Positions 5,243 to 13,878 of a stretch of 36,913 bases of DNA are shown here, one piece after another. The position numbers and the translations under genes are program-made. The notes beneath the pieces were generated by a model that did no database searches, was not told where the DNA came from, and saw nothing but the letters and a program-made list of their open reading frames with translations. Numbering within the stretch: position 1 is the first letter of the stretch; the number at the start of each line of letters is the position of its first letter. Source of the DNA: an uncultured Agathobacter sp. (GTDB lineage Bacteria; Bacillota; Clostridia; Lachnospirales; Lachnospiraceae); the NCBI GenBank assembly GCA_944381555.1, contig CALWLL010000038.1:1-36913 (forward strand), given 5' to 3'.

Positions 5243-5281
5243 ACCTAAATCTGGCGCGTCTGCCAATTCCGCCACACCCGC
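5243..5281 (-). pseudogene. 5' half of tRNA-Leu(UAG), probable element attachment junction
   Basis: Read leftward from 5281, the first 39 nt are a normal tRNA-Leu: acceptor strand GCGGGTG, the long D arm, anticodon stem CCAGA and the loop TTTAGGT with anticodon TAG at 5245-5247. Identity stops after the loop. The expected TCTGG stem strand, variable arm, T arm and acceptor 3' strand are missing and element DNA follows. Tyrosine integrases often cross over at anticodon loops, so this is probably the attachment junction. The missing half should be at the other element end, outside the window. Confidence 0.75.
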
Positions 5282-5396
5282 ATATTATATAGATTTTGTG
5301 TCATACAGTATCATATGCACCAACAAATGATATGTTACCATTACAATTCAATAAAATCAAGCCTGTTTTTGCATTTCTTTTTCCCCACAGATAGAG

Positions 5397-5402
5397 TATA
5401 AT
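5397..5402 (+). promoter_or_regulatory. -10 element of the MFS-GDPD operon
   Basis: TATAAT at 5397-5402 lies about 40 bp before the transporter ATG at 5443. No good -35 is seen at 17 bp; TTGCAT occurs 21 bp upstream. The start is therefore tentative. Confidence 0.4.
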
Positions 5403-5442
5403 ACTTCCTGTAGCATGAATTTTGTTGAAGGAGAAGTAAGAC

Positions 5443-6720
5443 ATGAAACTAAACTATAAAAGAACCATACTGATTGGTCTCGCTTTCTTATCCATTAGTG
5501 CTTTCTGGCAGATGTACGACAATGTTGTACCCTTAATCTTAAAGAACACTTTTGGTCTCGGTGAAACAATCACGGGAGCCATTATGGCAGGTGACAACAT
5601 ATTGGCATTATTCTTATTACCGATATTTGGTTCGATTTCTGATAAAGTAAATACGCCTATTGGAAAAAGGATGCCTTTTATCCTAATCGGAACTGCTCTG
5701 GCATGTATCTTCCTGATTGTGCTTCCTATTGCAGACGCAACTGTAAATATGCCTCTATTCATAGGCGCACTGTTCCTTCTGTTAATCAGTATGGGAACTT
5801 ACCGTTCCCCTGCAGTAGCCTTAATGCCGGATTTAACGCCAAAGCCGCTTCGCAGCAAAGCCAATGCCATCATCAACCTCATGGGAGCTGTAGGCGGTGT
5901 TTATACTCTGATTATGATCAAAGTACTTGTTGGCAAAGGTGACCGCCCGGACTACTTACCATTATTCCTTTCCGTAGGGATTCTCATGGTGGTTTGTATC
6001 GTTGTTTTATTCTTCACCATTAAAGAAAAGAAACTCCATGCAGAACTTAAAAGCGGTGACGCACCGGACAAAGAAGCAAAAGAACCGGCGGCTGCATCCG
6101 GGAAATTGCCGGAAGATGTAAAACGCAGCTTAATTTTTATGCTGTTGTCCGTGGCCTTTTGGTTCATTGCATACAATGCCGTTACTACCGCATTCTCCCG
6201 CTACGCAACACATGTATGGGGACTTGAGGGCGGCGGATACGCAGATTGTCTTTTAGTTGCGACCATTGCGGCAATCATCAGTTATATTCCAATCGGTGGC
6301 ATCGCCAGCAGGATTGGCCGTAAAAAGACCATTATGATTGGTATTATCCTGCTAGGTCTCTGCTTTGGTGCAGCGGGACTTTTCGACCGGTATCATCCGG
6401 TAATGGTCGTATTCTTCTGCGTCATAGGTTTTGCATGGGCAGCAATCGGCGTCAACTCTTATCCAATGGTTGTGGAAATCGCAACTGCCGGAGACGTTGG
6501 AAAATACACAGGCTACTACTATACCTTCTCTATGGCAGCTCAGGTTGTAACGCCTATCCTGTCCGGATATCTGCTAGAGCATGTGCATTACCGGACCTTG
6601 TTCCCATACTCTGTGGTATTCTGTATCCTTGCATTTATCACGATGTCACAGGTAAAACACGGGGATTCCAAGCCTGTTAAGAAAAATAGTACGTTAGAGA
6701 ATTTTGATATTGATGATTAA
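5443..6720 (+). CDS. MFS transporter, SLC45/GPH-like
   Basis: A 425-residue membrane carrier with about twelve hydrophobic spans split by a charged central loop (about residues 195-225, ending in KEKKLHAELKSGDAPDKEAKEP). The N-terminus (SAFWQMYDNVVPLILKNTFG) and the loop after span 2 (GSISDKVNTPIGKRMPFILI) carry the D-K-x-x-x-x-x-G-K/R-R-x-P motif of the sugar-transporting SLC45 and glycoside-pentoside-hexuronide groups. RIGRKK in the second half is the matching loop. A sugar or sugar-like solute with cation symport is therefore likely; the substrate cannot be read. GAAGGAGAA lies 8 nt before the ATG. The glycerophosphodiesterase gene follows after 20 bp, so the two are probably one operon. 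Confidence 0.88.
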   Translation: MKLNYKRTILIGLAFLSISAFWQMYDNVVPLILKNTFGLGETITGAIMAGDNILALFLLPIFGSISDKVNTPIGKRMPFILIGTALACIFLIVLPIADATVNMPLFIGALFLLLISMGTYRSPAVALMPDLTPKPLRSKANAIINLMGAVGGVYTLIMIKVLVGKGDRPDYLPLFLSVGILMVVCIVVLFFTIKEKKLHAELKSGDAPDKEAKEPAAASGKLPEDVKRSLIFMLLSVAFWFIAYNAVTTAFSRYATHVWGLEGGGYADCLLVATIAAIISYIPIGGIASRIGRKKTIMIGIILLGLCFGAAGLFDRYHPVMVVFFCVIGFAWAAIGVNSYPMVVEIATAGDVGKYTGYYYTFSMAAQVVTPILSGYLLEHVHYRTLFPYSVVFCILAFITMSQVKHGDSKPVKKNSTLENFDIDD

Positions 6721-6740
6721 AGGAAAATAGGGAGATTGTT

Positions 6741-7559
6741 ATGGACTTTTTATGTAATCTGCTTATCATATTAGTGATTTTTTCCATTCTCTTTGTATGC
6801 ATGGTAGCACCGCGAATGCTAAACCGCGCCGACCGAACTTTGTTCCTTGGAAAGCACTATGCGCACAGAGGATTATTTGATAATAATTCTGATGCCCCGG
6901 AAAACTCATTGGCAGCCTTCAAAAAGGCGGTTGAGGCAGGATATGGCATCGAGCTTGACGTTCAGTTAAGTAAAGATAATAAACTGGTGGTGTTCCATGA
7001 TGCTACATTAAAAAGAATGTGCGGAGTTGATGGGAATGTCTGGGACTACACCTTAGAAGAACTAAAACGCTTTCGTCTGCTTCATTCTAAGGAACAGATT
7101 CCAACCTTTGAAGAGTATCTGGAAGTAGTAAAAGGAAAAGTTCCATTCATTTTGGAATATAAATTAGACCGTGCGCAGACTCATGTCTGTGAACTCGCAA
7201 ATGAAGTTTTAAAAAACTACAAAGGCGCCTATTGCATCGAAAGTTTTCATCCGCTGGCACTGTTATGGTACCGCAAAAACAGACCGGATGTATTAAGAGG
7301 GCAGTTATGTGAAGAATTCTACAGGAACAGCGCCTATAAAGGAAAAATACTCTATATGATTCTTCCGTTTATGCCTTTTAACTTTCTTACCAGACCCGAT
7401 TTTATTGCCTATAACCACAAGCACGCGCATAATATTTCCCGCCGCATCTGCAAGGCTTTAGGCGGATTATCTGTTGCCTACACCATTAAGAGCCGCAAAG
7501 AATATGAGCGCGCAAAAGACGAGTTTGATTTGTTCATTTTTGATAGCTGTATCTTATAG
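6741..7559 (+). CDS. glycerophosphodiester phosphodiesterase, membrane-anchored
   Basis: A 272-residue enzyme that hydrolyses glycerophosphodiesters to glycerol-3-phosphate and an alcohol. Residues 2-25 form a membrane anchor (FLCNLLIILVIFSILFVCMV). The GDPD barrel follows with its active residues in place: His42-Arg43 in AHRGLFDN, Glu54-Asn55-Ser56 in APENS, Glu71 and Asp73 in IELDVQ, and His86 in VVFHDATLKR. An AGGGAG site lies 6 nt before the ATG. The gene is shorter than multi-domain GDPDs and ends in a normal barrel finish (FDLFIFDSCIL). It sits behind the MFS carrier, and a bidirectional terminator closes the operon. Confidence 0.93.
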   Translation: MDFLCNLLIILVIFSILFVCMVAPRMLNRADRTLFLGKHYAHRGLFDNNSDAPENSLAAFKKAVEAGYGIELDVQLSKDNKLVVFHDATLKRMCGVDGNVWDYTLEELKRFRLLHSKEQIPTFEEYLEVVKGKVPFILEYKLDRAQTHVCELANEVLKNYKGAYCIESFHPLALLWYRKNRPDVLRGQLCEEFYRNSAYKGKILYMILPFMPFNFLTRPDFIAYNHKHAHNISRRICKALGGLSVAYTIKSRKEYERAKDEFDLFIFDSCIL

Positions 7560-7563
7560 AAAC

Positions 7564-7597
7564 AATGGGGCTGTCTATTTCCCGACAGCCCCATTTT
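7564..7597. terminator. bidirectional terminator between convergent genes
   Basis: A 12-bp perfect stem (AATGGGGCTGTC at 7564-7575 with GACAGCCCCATT at 7584-7595), with TTTT at 7594-7597 on the + strand, lies between the GDPD stop (7559) and the permease stop (7599). The matching AA start is only weakly T-rich in the leftward direction. Confidence 0.85.
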
Positions 7598-7598
7598 G

Positions 7599-10500
7599 CT
7601 ATTCAATTGATTTTAATGCTTCTACAGGGTCAATTTTATCCAAAGACCTGTCTGTAATAAAGTTTACAATGAATGCAAACAGGATTGCCAACACCGCTGA
7701 ATACACAAAGCTGATTGGATAAATATGCGGGTCGAAATAAATGGATGGCATATTCAATACGGACATAAGCCACTCTCCAAACACTTTTCCAATCGGAAGT
7801 CCCATTGTAATTCCAATACCGGTCAGAATTAACGTTTCCTTATTCACATACAAATGCACTTCTTTATCAAAGAAGCCTAGTACTTTAATCGTTGCCAGCT
7901 CCCGCTCCCGCTCAGAGATGTTTGTGGTTGCCAGTGTAAACAATACGACAAACGCAAGCGCCGCCGCTAAAGTAATAACAATATATACCACCAGATTAAG
8001 TATCCGGAATACACTATCCGCAGCAGATTCAAATCCCGCTGATGCAGATGCAGAAAGAATACCGTCCTGCTGTGCCATATTCTCTGCCCAGGCTTCATGC
8101 TCTGCATCATCACTGCTCATACGAATCAGTGCGGCATTCGCTTCGAACTCGCCAAACATTTCTTCATAAGTTGCCTGTGTCATATAAAGGCAGTTTCCTA
8201 AGTAATTCATGGCTATACCGGTGATTTCCGTCTCTGCCATATCAAGCTGCAAAGTCTGAATCGAAACCATATCGCCCTCGGAAACCTCCAGAAGATTTGC
8301 TGCGTTAATCGTTATAAACACATCTCCATCCTCAAGCCTTAAGGTTTCATCCTTTTCATCAAACAAGCGGATATAACCCCGAAGATTCCCCTCTTCCGGA
8401 AGCACCATAATCTGAACGGTTTCCTCTGCACCTTCTTCATTGATGACCTTAACATTGCTGATATGCATACCTATGTAAGAACGGATTTCTCCCTCGCCCT
8501 CTAAGTTTTCTAACAATGCTTCATTGTCTTCGGCTATTACCATAGCATCATAAAGGTATGTGGTGCCATACTGCTGATTCATAAGCTCTGTCACGGTATC
8601 TTTAATGGTAAATCCTGCGATTAGTAAAGAGGTACAGCCGGCAATCCCAAATAGCGTCATAAACAGACGTTTCTTATAACGGAATAGGTTGCGCACGGTA
8701 ACCTTATTCAAAAACGATAAACGGCTCCAAACCGGTGTAATTCTTTCTAAGAATACACGCGAACCATTCTTCGGCGCCTTCGGCCTCATGAGCGTTGCCG
8801 GCATACGGGAAAGTTCGCTCTTGCAGGATACCACTGTTGCACCCAGAATACCAATCACAAATAAGAGAATTCCGCCAATACCATATAAGAAGTTGAATCT
8901 CAATACATACTCTTCTATCTGATACATCACAGCAAAAATAATAAAAATGATATTCGGTAATATGATAAATCCCAGAAAAAGACCTAAAATTCCACCCAGA
9001 ACACATGCCATCAGAGCATATACAATATATTTTTTCTGAATCTCCCTATCCGTAAAGCCAAGCGCTTTATAGGTTCCGATTAGACTGCGGTCTTCTTCTA
9101 CCATTCGCGAAATCGTTGTTAAACTCACAAGAATTGCAATCGTAAGAAACAGAATCGGGAAGGCATTACCGATTGCTTCAATACACTGTGCGTCAGTTTT
9201 GATATTGTTATAGCCGCTTAAAGATGTACGCGTGGAAATATACCATTCGGTCATCTTAAGTTCCTCGATTTCCTTTCTGGCGTCATCAATAAGCTCTTGT
9301 GCTTCGCTCTTTTTATCTTCATATTCGGAAACATTGACCTGAAGTTCACTCTCGCCTTCTTCAAGTTCTACCTTACCATCTTCAATTTCTGCACGGGCAT
9401 CTTCGATTTCTTCACGGGCTTTTTCTAATTCATCCCAGCCGTCTTCTAATTTTACCCAGCCGTCTTCAATTTCTTGTTTACCCGCGTCATAATCAGCCTG
9501 TGCTTTCTCTAATTCTATGCGTCCCTCTGCTAAATCTGCCTTGTTCTTTTCAAGTTCTGCACGACTATCCGCAATCTCCTGACGTCCGGCTGCAATCTCT
9601 GCCCTGCCATTCTCAATTTCTTTATACGCTTCCTCTTCCTGCGTTTTTAGTTCCGCCAGAGATTCTTCATATACGCTCTGCTGTTCTCTTAGACTTGTCA
9701 GTTCTTCCTGCCTTAATGCTAATTCTGCCTCTTTCTGTGCCAGTGTGCTTTCTAACTGCATAAGAAGAATCTGTTCGACGGCAGTAATCGTTCCAGCCTC
9801 CTGCTTTGCTTCCAGTTCAGCCTTTTGTGTCTTTAAGTCATCCACCTCTGTCTGCAACGCTTCAACCTCTGCCTCACTCTGACGGATATTGGACTTTACC
9901 GAGGTAAGCTGTCCATTTAGAATCACGCGCATATTCTCAAATTGCTCTGGAAGCTGTTTTTCGGTTTCATTGAGTGTTTCTTCTGATTGATTTAAAGCAG
10001 TTTCCGCTTCCTCTAATGCTGCTTCCCCTTCTTCAATTGCCTGTTCTCCGGCTTCTAATTCCTCCCATCCGGCTTCCAGCTCTTCCTTGGCTTCCTCTAA
10101 CTGACGCTCCGCACGCTCCAATTCCCGCTGTGCCTTAGCCAGTTCACGTTCTACTTTTTCAATGTCCTTCTCGCTCGCCGTCAGCTCGGCTTCTCCATCG
10201 ATAAGTTCCTGTCTTGCGTCCTCAATCTCCTTGATTGCATCATTGATTTTATCTTCTGCTTCGCTGAACTTATCGTTCATCTCTGTCTCAGCGTCATCAA
10301 TTTTATCTGTGGCTTCTCCTGTCACTTCATCATAGCGGCTCTGCTCTCTGTCATCCTTGATTTTCTCTTCCAGAATGTGTACGAACAAGTCTACTCTTTC
10401 CTCGTATGCATCCGAATAACACAACAATTCATCTGTTCCCGTAATGGTCATATAAATTGCCGTATACAAATCGCTTTCCACAGCCTCCGGCAATACGAAA

Positions 10501-11219
10501 AAGGTATAGTCGGTCGTAGAGTTTGCGCGGAAAGCGACAGCACCTTCATTACTGTTAATATCGGTTGCATCAATGACCACACCCGCTATCTTATATTCTG
10601 TAATCAAGAAGTTCGGTTTTTCCTCTTCTTCCTCGATTTCTATTTCAAGGTCTTCCTCCTCCCCTGCGGCGGAGGAATCTGTTTCTATTTCACTCTCCGT
10701 TTCAGTCCCGGCATCTTCATCCGTTTCCGGCACGCTGTCTGTTTCCCCTTCGGAATCCATATCCTCTATGATAACAACAGTGTCCCCTACTTGTTTGCCT
10801 GTCTCTGATATGTAATCCCTCGTCACTAAAATCTCATCCGCACGAAGCGGCATCTCACCCTCTACTATATAGGGAACATTGATACCCTTCTGGCTTAACA
10901 CATTCACCGTTGCCTGCTTTGTAAGCCCATCATGCTCCGTAAAAACAGTTTCACTATAGGCTCCTTCCACTGCTTCTATCCCGCCGACATTGCTCAAAAC
11001 GGACACATCCGTATCTGTCAGACCCATCGTGGATACAATCATGATGTCCATAAGATTCTGTTCATCAAAAAATTTATCCGCAGAATAACGCAGATCATCA
11101 CATGCGGCCTTTAAGCAGGATAGCATGCACACCCCCAGAGCTGCTATCAGCATTATGGCGAAAAATCGCTTTTTTCCCTTAATAATCGTTTTTACGACAT
11201 CCTTTGTATATGCCTTCAT
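7599..11219 (-). CDS. very large FtsX-type ABC permease with coiled-coil extracellular domain
   Basis: A 1206-residue permease, about twice the usual FtsX size. It opens with one span (about 19-40) followed by an extracellular region that starts like MacB periplasmic domains. Residues 152-200 are an extremely acidic low-complexity tract. Residues about 290-690 are heptad-rich coiled coil with many repeats of the type EIEDGKVELEEGESEL, broken near 430-470 and 520-570. Four-span FtsX halves follow at about 730-860 (SLTTISRMVEEDRSLIGTYKALGF) and from 880 to the end (NISERERELATIKVLGFFDKE). The ATPase gene lies 13 bp upstream in the same operon. The coiled coil probably reaches into or through the wall, as in FtsX/EnvC-like mechanotransmission; cargo is unknown. 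Confidence 0.9.
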   Translation of the reverse strand: MKAYTKDVVKTIIKGKKRFFAIMLIAALGVCMLSCLKAACDDLRYSADKFFDEQNLMDIMIVSTMGLTDTDVSVLSNVGGIEAVEGAYSETVFTEHDGLTKQATVNVLSQKGINVPYIVEGEMPLRADEILVTRDYISETGKQVGDTVVIIEDMDSEGETDSVPETDEDAGTETESEIETDSSAAGEEEDLEIEIEEEEEKPNFLITEYKIAGVVIDATDINSNEGAVAFRANSTTDYTFFVLPEAVESDLYTAIYMTITGTDELLCYSDAYEERVDLFVHILEEKIKDDREQSRYDEVTGEATDKIDDAETEMNDKFSEAEDKINDAIKEIEDARQELIDGEAELTASEKDIEKVERELAKAQRELERAERQLEEAKEELEAGWEELEAGEQAIEEGEAALEEAETALNQSEETLNETEKQLPEQFENMRVILNGQLTSVKSNIRQSEAEVEALQTEVDDLKTQKAELEAKQEAGTITAVEQILLMQLESTLAQKEAELALRQEELTSLREQQSVYEESLAELKTQEEEAYKEIENGRAEIAAGRQEIADSRAELEKNKADLAEGRIELEKAQADYDAGKQEIEDGWVKLEDGWDELEKAREEIEDARAEIEDGKVELEEGESELQVNVSEYEDKKSEAQELIDDARKEIEELKMTEWYISTRTSLSGYNNIKTDAQCIEAIGNAFPILFLTIAILVSLTTISRMVEEDRSLIGTYKALGFTDREIQKKYIVYALMACVLGGILGLFLGFIILPNIIFIIFAVMYQIEEYVLRFNFLYGIGGILLFVIGILGATVVSCKSELSRMPATLMRPKAPKNGSRVFLERITPVWSRLSFLNKVTVRNLFRYKKRLFMTLFGIAGCTSLLIAGFTIKDTVTELMNQQYGTTYLYDAMVIAEDNEALLENLEGEGEIRSYIGMHISNVKVINEEGAEETVQIMVLPEEGNLRGYIRLFDEKDETLRLEDGDVFITINAANLLEVSEGDMVSIQTLQLDMAETEITGIAMNYLGNCLYMTQATYEEMFGEFEANAALIRMSSDDAEHEAWAENMAQQDGILSASASAGFESAADSVFRILNLVVYIVITLAAALAFVVLFTLATTNISERERELATIKVLGFFDKEVHLYVNKETLILTGIGITMGLPIGKVFGEWLMSVLNMPSIYFDPHIYPISFVYSAVLAILFAFIVNFITDRSLDKIDPVEALKSIE

Positions 11220-11232
11220 TTATATCCTCTCA

Positions 11233-11934
11233 TTACCACTCAATCTCTGCTATGGATACCGGATTTGGATTCCTGCTCACTTCAATTACTTTCCCACTCT
11301 TAAAACGAATCAAACGGTCTGCCATTGGCGCAATCGCAGTATTATGCGTGATGATAATCACTGTAATATTTTCCTTTCGGCAGGTATCCTGCAATAACTG
11401 TAAAATCTGCTTTCCCGTATTATAGTCTAATGCTCCGGTAGGTTCATCGCATAATAACAGCTTCGGATTTTTTGCAAGCGCTCTGGCAATGGATACACGC
11501 TGCTGCTCTCCGCCCGACAGTTGTGCCGGAAAGTTGTTTTTTCTATGGGATAGTCCAACCTTATCCAATGTTTCCGAAGCATCCAGTGCATCCTTACATA
11601 CCTGCACTGCCAGTTCCACATTTTCAAGCGCTGTTAAGTTTGGAACCAGATTATAGAACTGGAATACAAATCCAATATCTGTTCTCCGATAGCCCACCAA
11701 CTGCTGCTTATTGTATTTGGTTACATCACTGCCATCCACAAGAACCTGTCCTCTGGTAGCCACATCCATTCCGCCAAGAATATTTAACGCCGTTGTCTTG
11801 CCCGCACCGGATGAACCCAGTATAACCGCAAGTTCACCTTTTTCCACGAAAAAAGACGCATCATCTAGCGCTTTAATGGTCGTTTCCCCTGTAATATATT
11901 CTTTTGAAATGTGATTAAATTCGATATATGCCAT
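11233..11934 (-). CDS. ABC transporter ATP-binding protein, MacB/LolD type
   Basis: A 233-residue ATPase. The start at 11934 fits an AGGAG site 8 nt upstream and the family start; an in-frame ATG at 12024 lies inside the upstream gene and is rejected. All motifs are present: Walker [10 protein letters not shown] (40-48), Q-loop [13 protein letters not shown], signature [15 protein letters not shown], Walker [13 protein letters not shown] and the H-loop IITHN. The MacB/LolD-type D-E-P-T-G-A-L-D pattern fits its 1206-residue FtsX partner 13 bp downstream. Its ATG overlaps the stop of the flavoprotein gene by one base (TAATG), giving translational coupling. Confidence 0.94.
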   Translation of the reverse strand: MAYIEFNHISKEYITGETTIKALDDASFFVEKGELAVILGSSGAGKTTALNILGGMDVATRGQVLVDGSDVTKYNKQQLVGYRRTDIGFVFQFYNLVPNLTALENVELAVQVCKDALDASETLDKVGLSHRKNNFPAQLSGGEQQRVSIARALAKNPKLLLCDEPTGALDYNTGKQILQLLQDTCRKENITVIIITHNTAIAPMADRLIRFKSGKVIEVSRNPNPVSIAEIEW

Positions 11935-12788
11935 TATTTTTCTCCTAAGTACTCGATTACACTGTGTGCCGCCACATTGCCTTCTCCAACCGCCTTCGCA
12001 TACTGGTAAGGCTTTCCGGTACAATCCCCGATTGCATATACCCCTTGCAGATTGGTTTCCTGCTTACGGTTTACCGCAATGTGACCGTCTTCCATCTGCA
12101 AATCCGCCAAAAGCGTTGTCGGTGCAATGGAACTTCGCATGATGAATATGCCGTCCGGTTCTAATGTTTCTCCGTTTACCAATTCCAGACGTTCTACGCG
12201 AAAACCTCCCGTGATTTCCTTTGGCGCCGTTTTTATCAATGTAATATTATCGCCTTCCATTTCACACTCTTTATAAAACGGAAACAAATACACCTGCTCT
12301 GCCAGCTCTGCAAGGAACTTTACTTCATGCTCAAAGCGTTTCGATGTGCTGATTACCGCAATCTTCTTTCCTCTATACAAGGCTCCGTCACAGGTCGCAC
12401 AATAGCTTACGCCTCTTCCTACAAATTCGGCTTCGCCCTTATACTGATTCGCTGTCACTACTCCCATAGCAAGAATAATGGATTCTGTTTCAAAAAACTG
12501 ATTCTCCGCCATGACATTATAATAACCGCCCATGTTATAGACAGCGCTTACTATCTTATCTGTGATTTCCAGCTCCATTGCATCCTTGTGTCTGCGGAAA
12601 GCCTCTTGCAGTTCTTTTCCGCTGACTCCGTATAGTCCCGGATAATTGTTGACCTTCTCCGCCTTTTCTACCTTATCACTCAGGTTTGCATTTCCAAACC
12701 ACAGAAAGTTTTTATTATATGTTTTCAAATTTATAGCGGCGGATAATCCTGCCGGACCGCTGCCGATAATAATACAATCATATCTCAT
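11934..12788 (-). CDS. thioredoxin-reductase-like flavoprotein lacking NADPH motif
   Basis: A 284-residue flavoprotein of the thioredoxin reductase fold. The FAD site GSGPAG (9-14), the redox pair CATC (Cys130 and Cys133) and the second FAD contact YAIGDC (251-256) are intact. The NADPH half is not: where GGGNSA is expected the protein reads AVISTSKRF (144-152), and the phosphate-binding HRR motif is replaced by FPFYKECE (169-176). Clostridial ferredoxin-dependent flavin thioredoxin reductases (FFTR) and related DDOR proteins lack these motifs, so ferredoxin or another flavin donor is likely. Gene order flavoprotein, ATPase, giant permease in one coupled operon is unusual. An AGAGG site lies 9 nt before the ATG, with a TTGACC-TATAAT promoter upstream. 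Confidence 0.88.
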   Translation of the reverse strand: MRYDCIIIGSGPAGLSAAINLKTYNKNFLWFGNANLSDKVEKAEKVNNYPGLYGVSGKELQEAFRRHKDAMELEITDKIVSAVYNMGGYYNVMAENQFFETESIILAMGVVTANQYKGEAEFVGRGVSYCATCDGALYRGKKIAVISTSKRFEHEVKFLAELAEQVYLFPFYKECEMEGDNITLIKTAPKEITGGFRVERLELVNGETLEPDGIFIMRSSIAPTTLLADLQMEDGHIAVNRKQETNLQGVYAIGDCTGKPYQYAKAVGEGNVAAHSVIEYLGEK

Positions 12789-12835
12789 ACTTTTATACCT
12801 CTATTATTAAAAAATTGTTTCCAATTTATATTTTT

Positions 12836-12864
12836 ATTATAAAAACCCCTTTTCCTACGGTCAA
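12836..12864 (-). promoter_or_regulatory. promoter of flavoprotein-ABC operon
   Basis: Read leftward, TTGACC (complement of 12859-12864) and TATAAT (complement of 12836-12841) are 17 bp apart, upstream of the ATG at 12788. Confidence 0.7.
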
Positions 12865-12930
12865 GATTGTCCCACGAAAAAAACTATTACTTTTTTCTTA
12901 CTTTTTTGTAAACATGAGCCTTAAAAAATA

Positions 12931-12959
12931 TTGTTTCCTGCCTCAAAACATACTATAAT
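12931..12959 (+). promoter_or_regulatory. promoter of the YitT-family gene
   Basis: TTGTTT (12931-12936) and TATAAT (12954-12959) with a 17-bp spacer place transcription start near 12966. This shows that an in-frame ATG at 12931 cannot be the start codon and supports 13012. Confidence 0.65.
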
Positions 12960-13011
12960 CGGACTGAGAGAGGTTTTGCTCAAATATCTTAAAAATACAG
13001 GGGATAACCGT

Positions 13012-13872
13012 ATGAAGCAGAAGATAAAAAACGAACTTGTCCGCATATTTACCATATGCCTCGCTTCTATTATCATGGCAGTCAATATTAACACCTTTGT
13101 TCAGACCGGAGGAATGATTCCCGGCGGCGCAACAGGACTTACCATCTTAATCCAGAGAACCTTTGAGGTCTTCTTTTCATATCACATTCCATACACCCTG
13201 TTAAACATTGCGTTAAACGCCGTTCCCGTCTATATCGGGTTTCGTTATATCGGAAAGAAATTTACCCTGTATTCCTGTCTTATGATTTTACTTACGGGTA
13301 TCTTTACCGACCTGATTCCGGGGTATCCGCTTACTTATGACATCCTGCTGATTAGTATTTTCGGCGGTATCATCAACGGATTTGCAATCAGTCTATGTCT
13401 GAAAGTAGATGCCACCTCTGGCGGTACGGACTTTATCTCCATCTATTTTTCCCAGAAAACAGGTAAAGATTCCTTTAACCTGATCCTTTGTATCAATGTT
13501 GTAATCATTGCCTTAGGCGGCATTATCTTTGGATGGGACATTGCTTTGTACTCCATTATTTTCCAGTATGCTTCTACGCAGATTCTTCATATTCTTTACA
13601 AAAATTATCAGCAGCAGACTTTATTTATCGTAACAAATAAAGCTGCTGCCGTATGTGAAGCAATCTCTGATATTTCGCATCACGGCGCCACTATTCTCAA
13701 AGGAGAAGGCTCTTTTGAAGGTCACGAACGCAGTGTGGTATATTCTGTTGTTTCAAGCTATGAAGCACCCAAGGTTATTTCCGCCATTAAAGCGGTGGAT
13801 GAAAAAGCCTTTATCAATGCAATTAAGACAGAACGCGTGCAGGGACTTTTTTATCTGAAGCCAAAAGATTAA
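13012..13872 (+). CDS. YitT family membrane protein (DUF161/DUF2179)
   Basis: A 286-residue membrane protein. The start at 13012 (MKQKIKNELVRIFTICLA) is favoured by a GGGG site 7 nt upstream, by the family length and by the promoter that overlaps the longer reading. The first 200 residues carry about five or six spans, including the family-typical PGGATGLTILI in the first loop and DATSGGTDFISIY. A soluble DUF2179 domain ends the protein (about 205-286: TLFIVTNKAAAVCEAISDIS, then HGATILKGEGSFEG), expected in the cytoplasm. The molecular role of YitT proteins is not settled. It is convergent with the fused ABC protein, only 6 bp from its stop. Confidence 0.92.
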   Translation: MKQKIKNELVRIFTICLASIIMAVNINTFVQTGGMIPGGATGLTILIQRTFEVFFSYHIPYTLLNIALNAVPVYIGFRYIGKKFTLYSCLMILLTGIFTDLIPGYPLTYDILLISIFGGIINGFAISLCLKVDATSGGTDFISIYFSQKTGKDSFNLILCINVVIIALGGIIFGWDIALYSIIFQYASTQILHILYKNYQQQTLFIVTNKAAAVCEAISDISHHGATILKGEGSFEGHERSVVYSVVSSYEAPKVISAIKAVDEKAFINAIKTERVQGLFYLKPKD

Positions 13873-13878
13873 CTATAC

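Noticed and set aside
758-5281. Complete prophage or conjugative element
   Set aside because: No structural, packaging, relaxase or type IV secretion gene is visible; only one end of the element is in the window, so its class is left open.
9241-10300. Repetitive DNA over the permease gene
   Set aside because: It reflects protein heptad repeats in frame, not a DNA repeat array; units vary at the base level.
10573-10815. Rightward serine-rich open frame opposite the giant permease
   Set aside because: It is the antisense of the acidic D/E tract, which naturally reads as serine-rich on the other strand.
11935-12024. Longer start for the ABC ATPase at 12024
   Set aside because: It would overlap the flavoprotein gene by 90 bp; ATG 11934 has an AGGAG site and one-base overlap.
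12931-13011. N-terminal extension of the YitT protein from ATG 12931
   Set aside because: A promoter (12931-12959) lies within it and the family starts at 13012.
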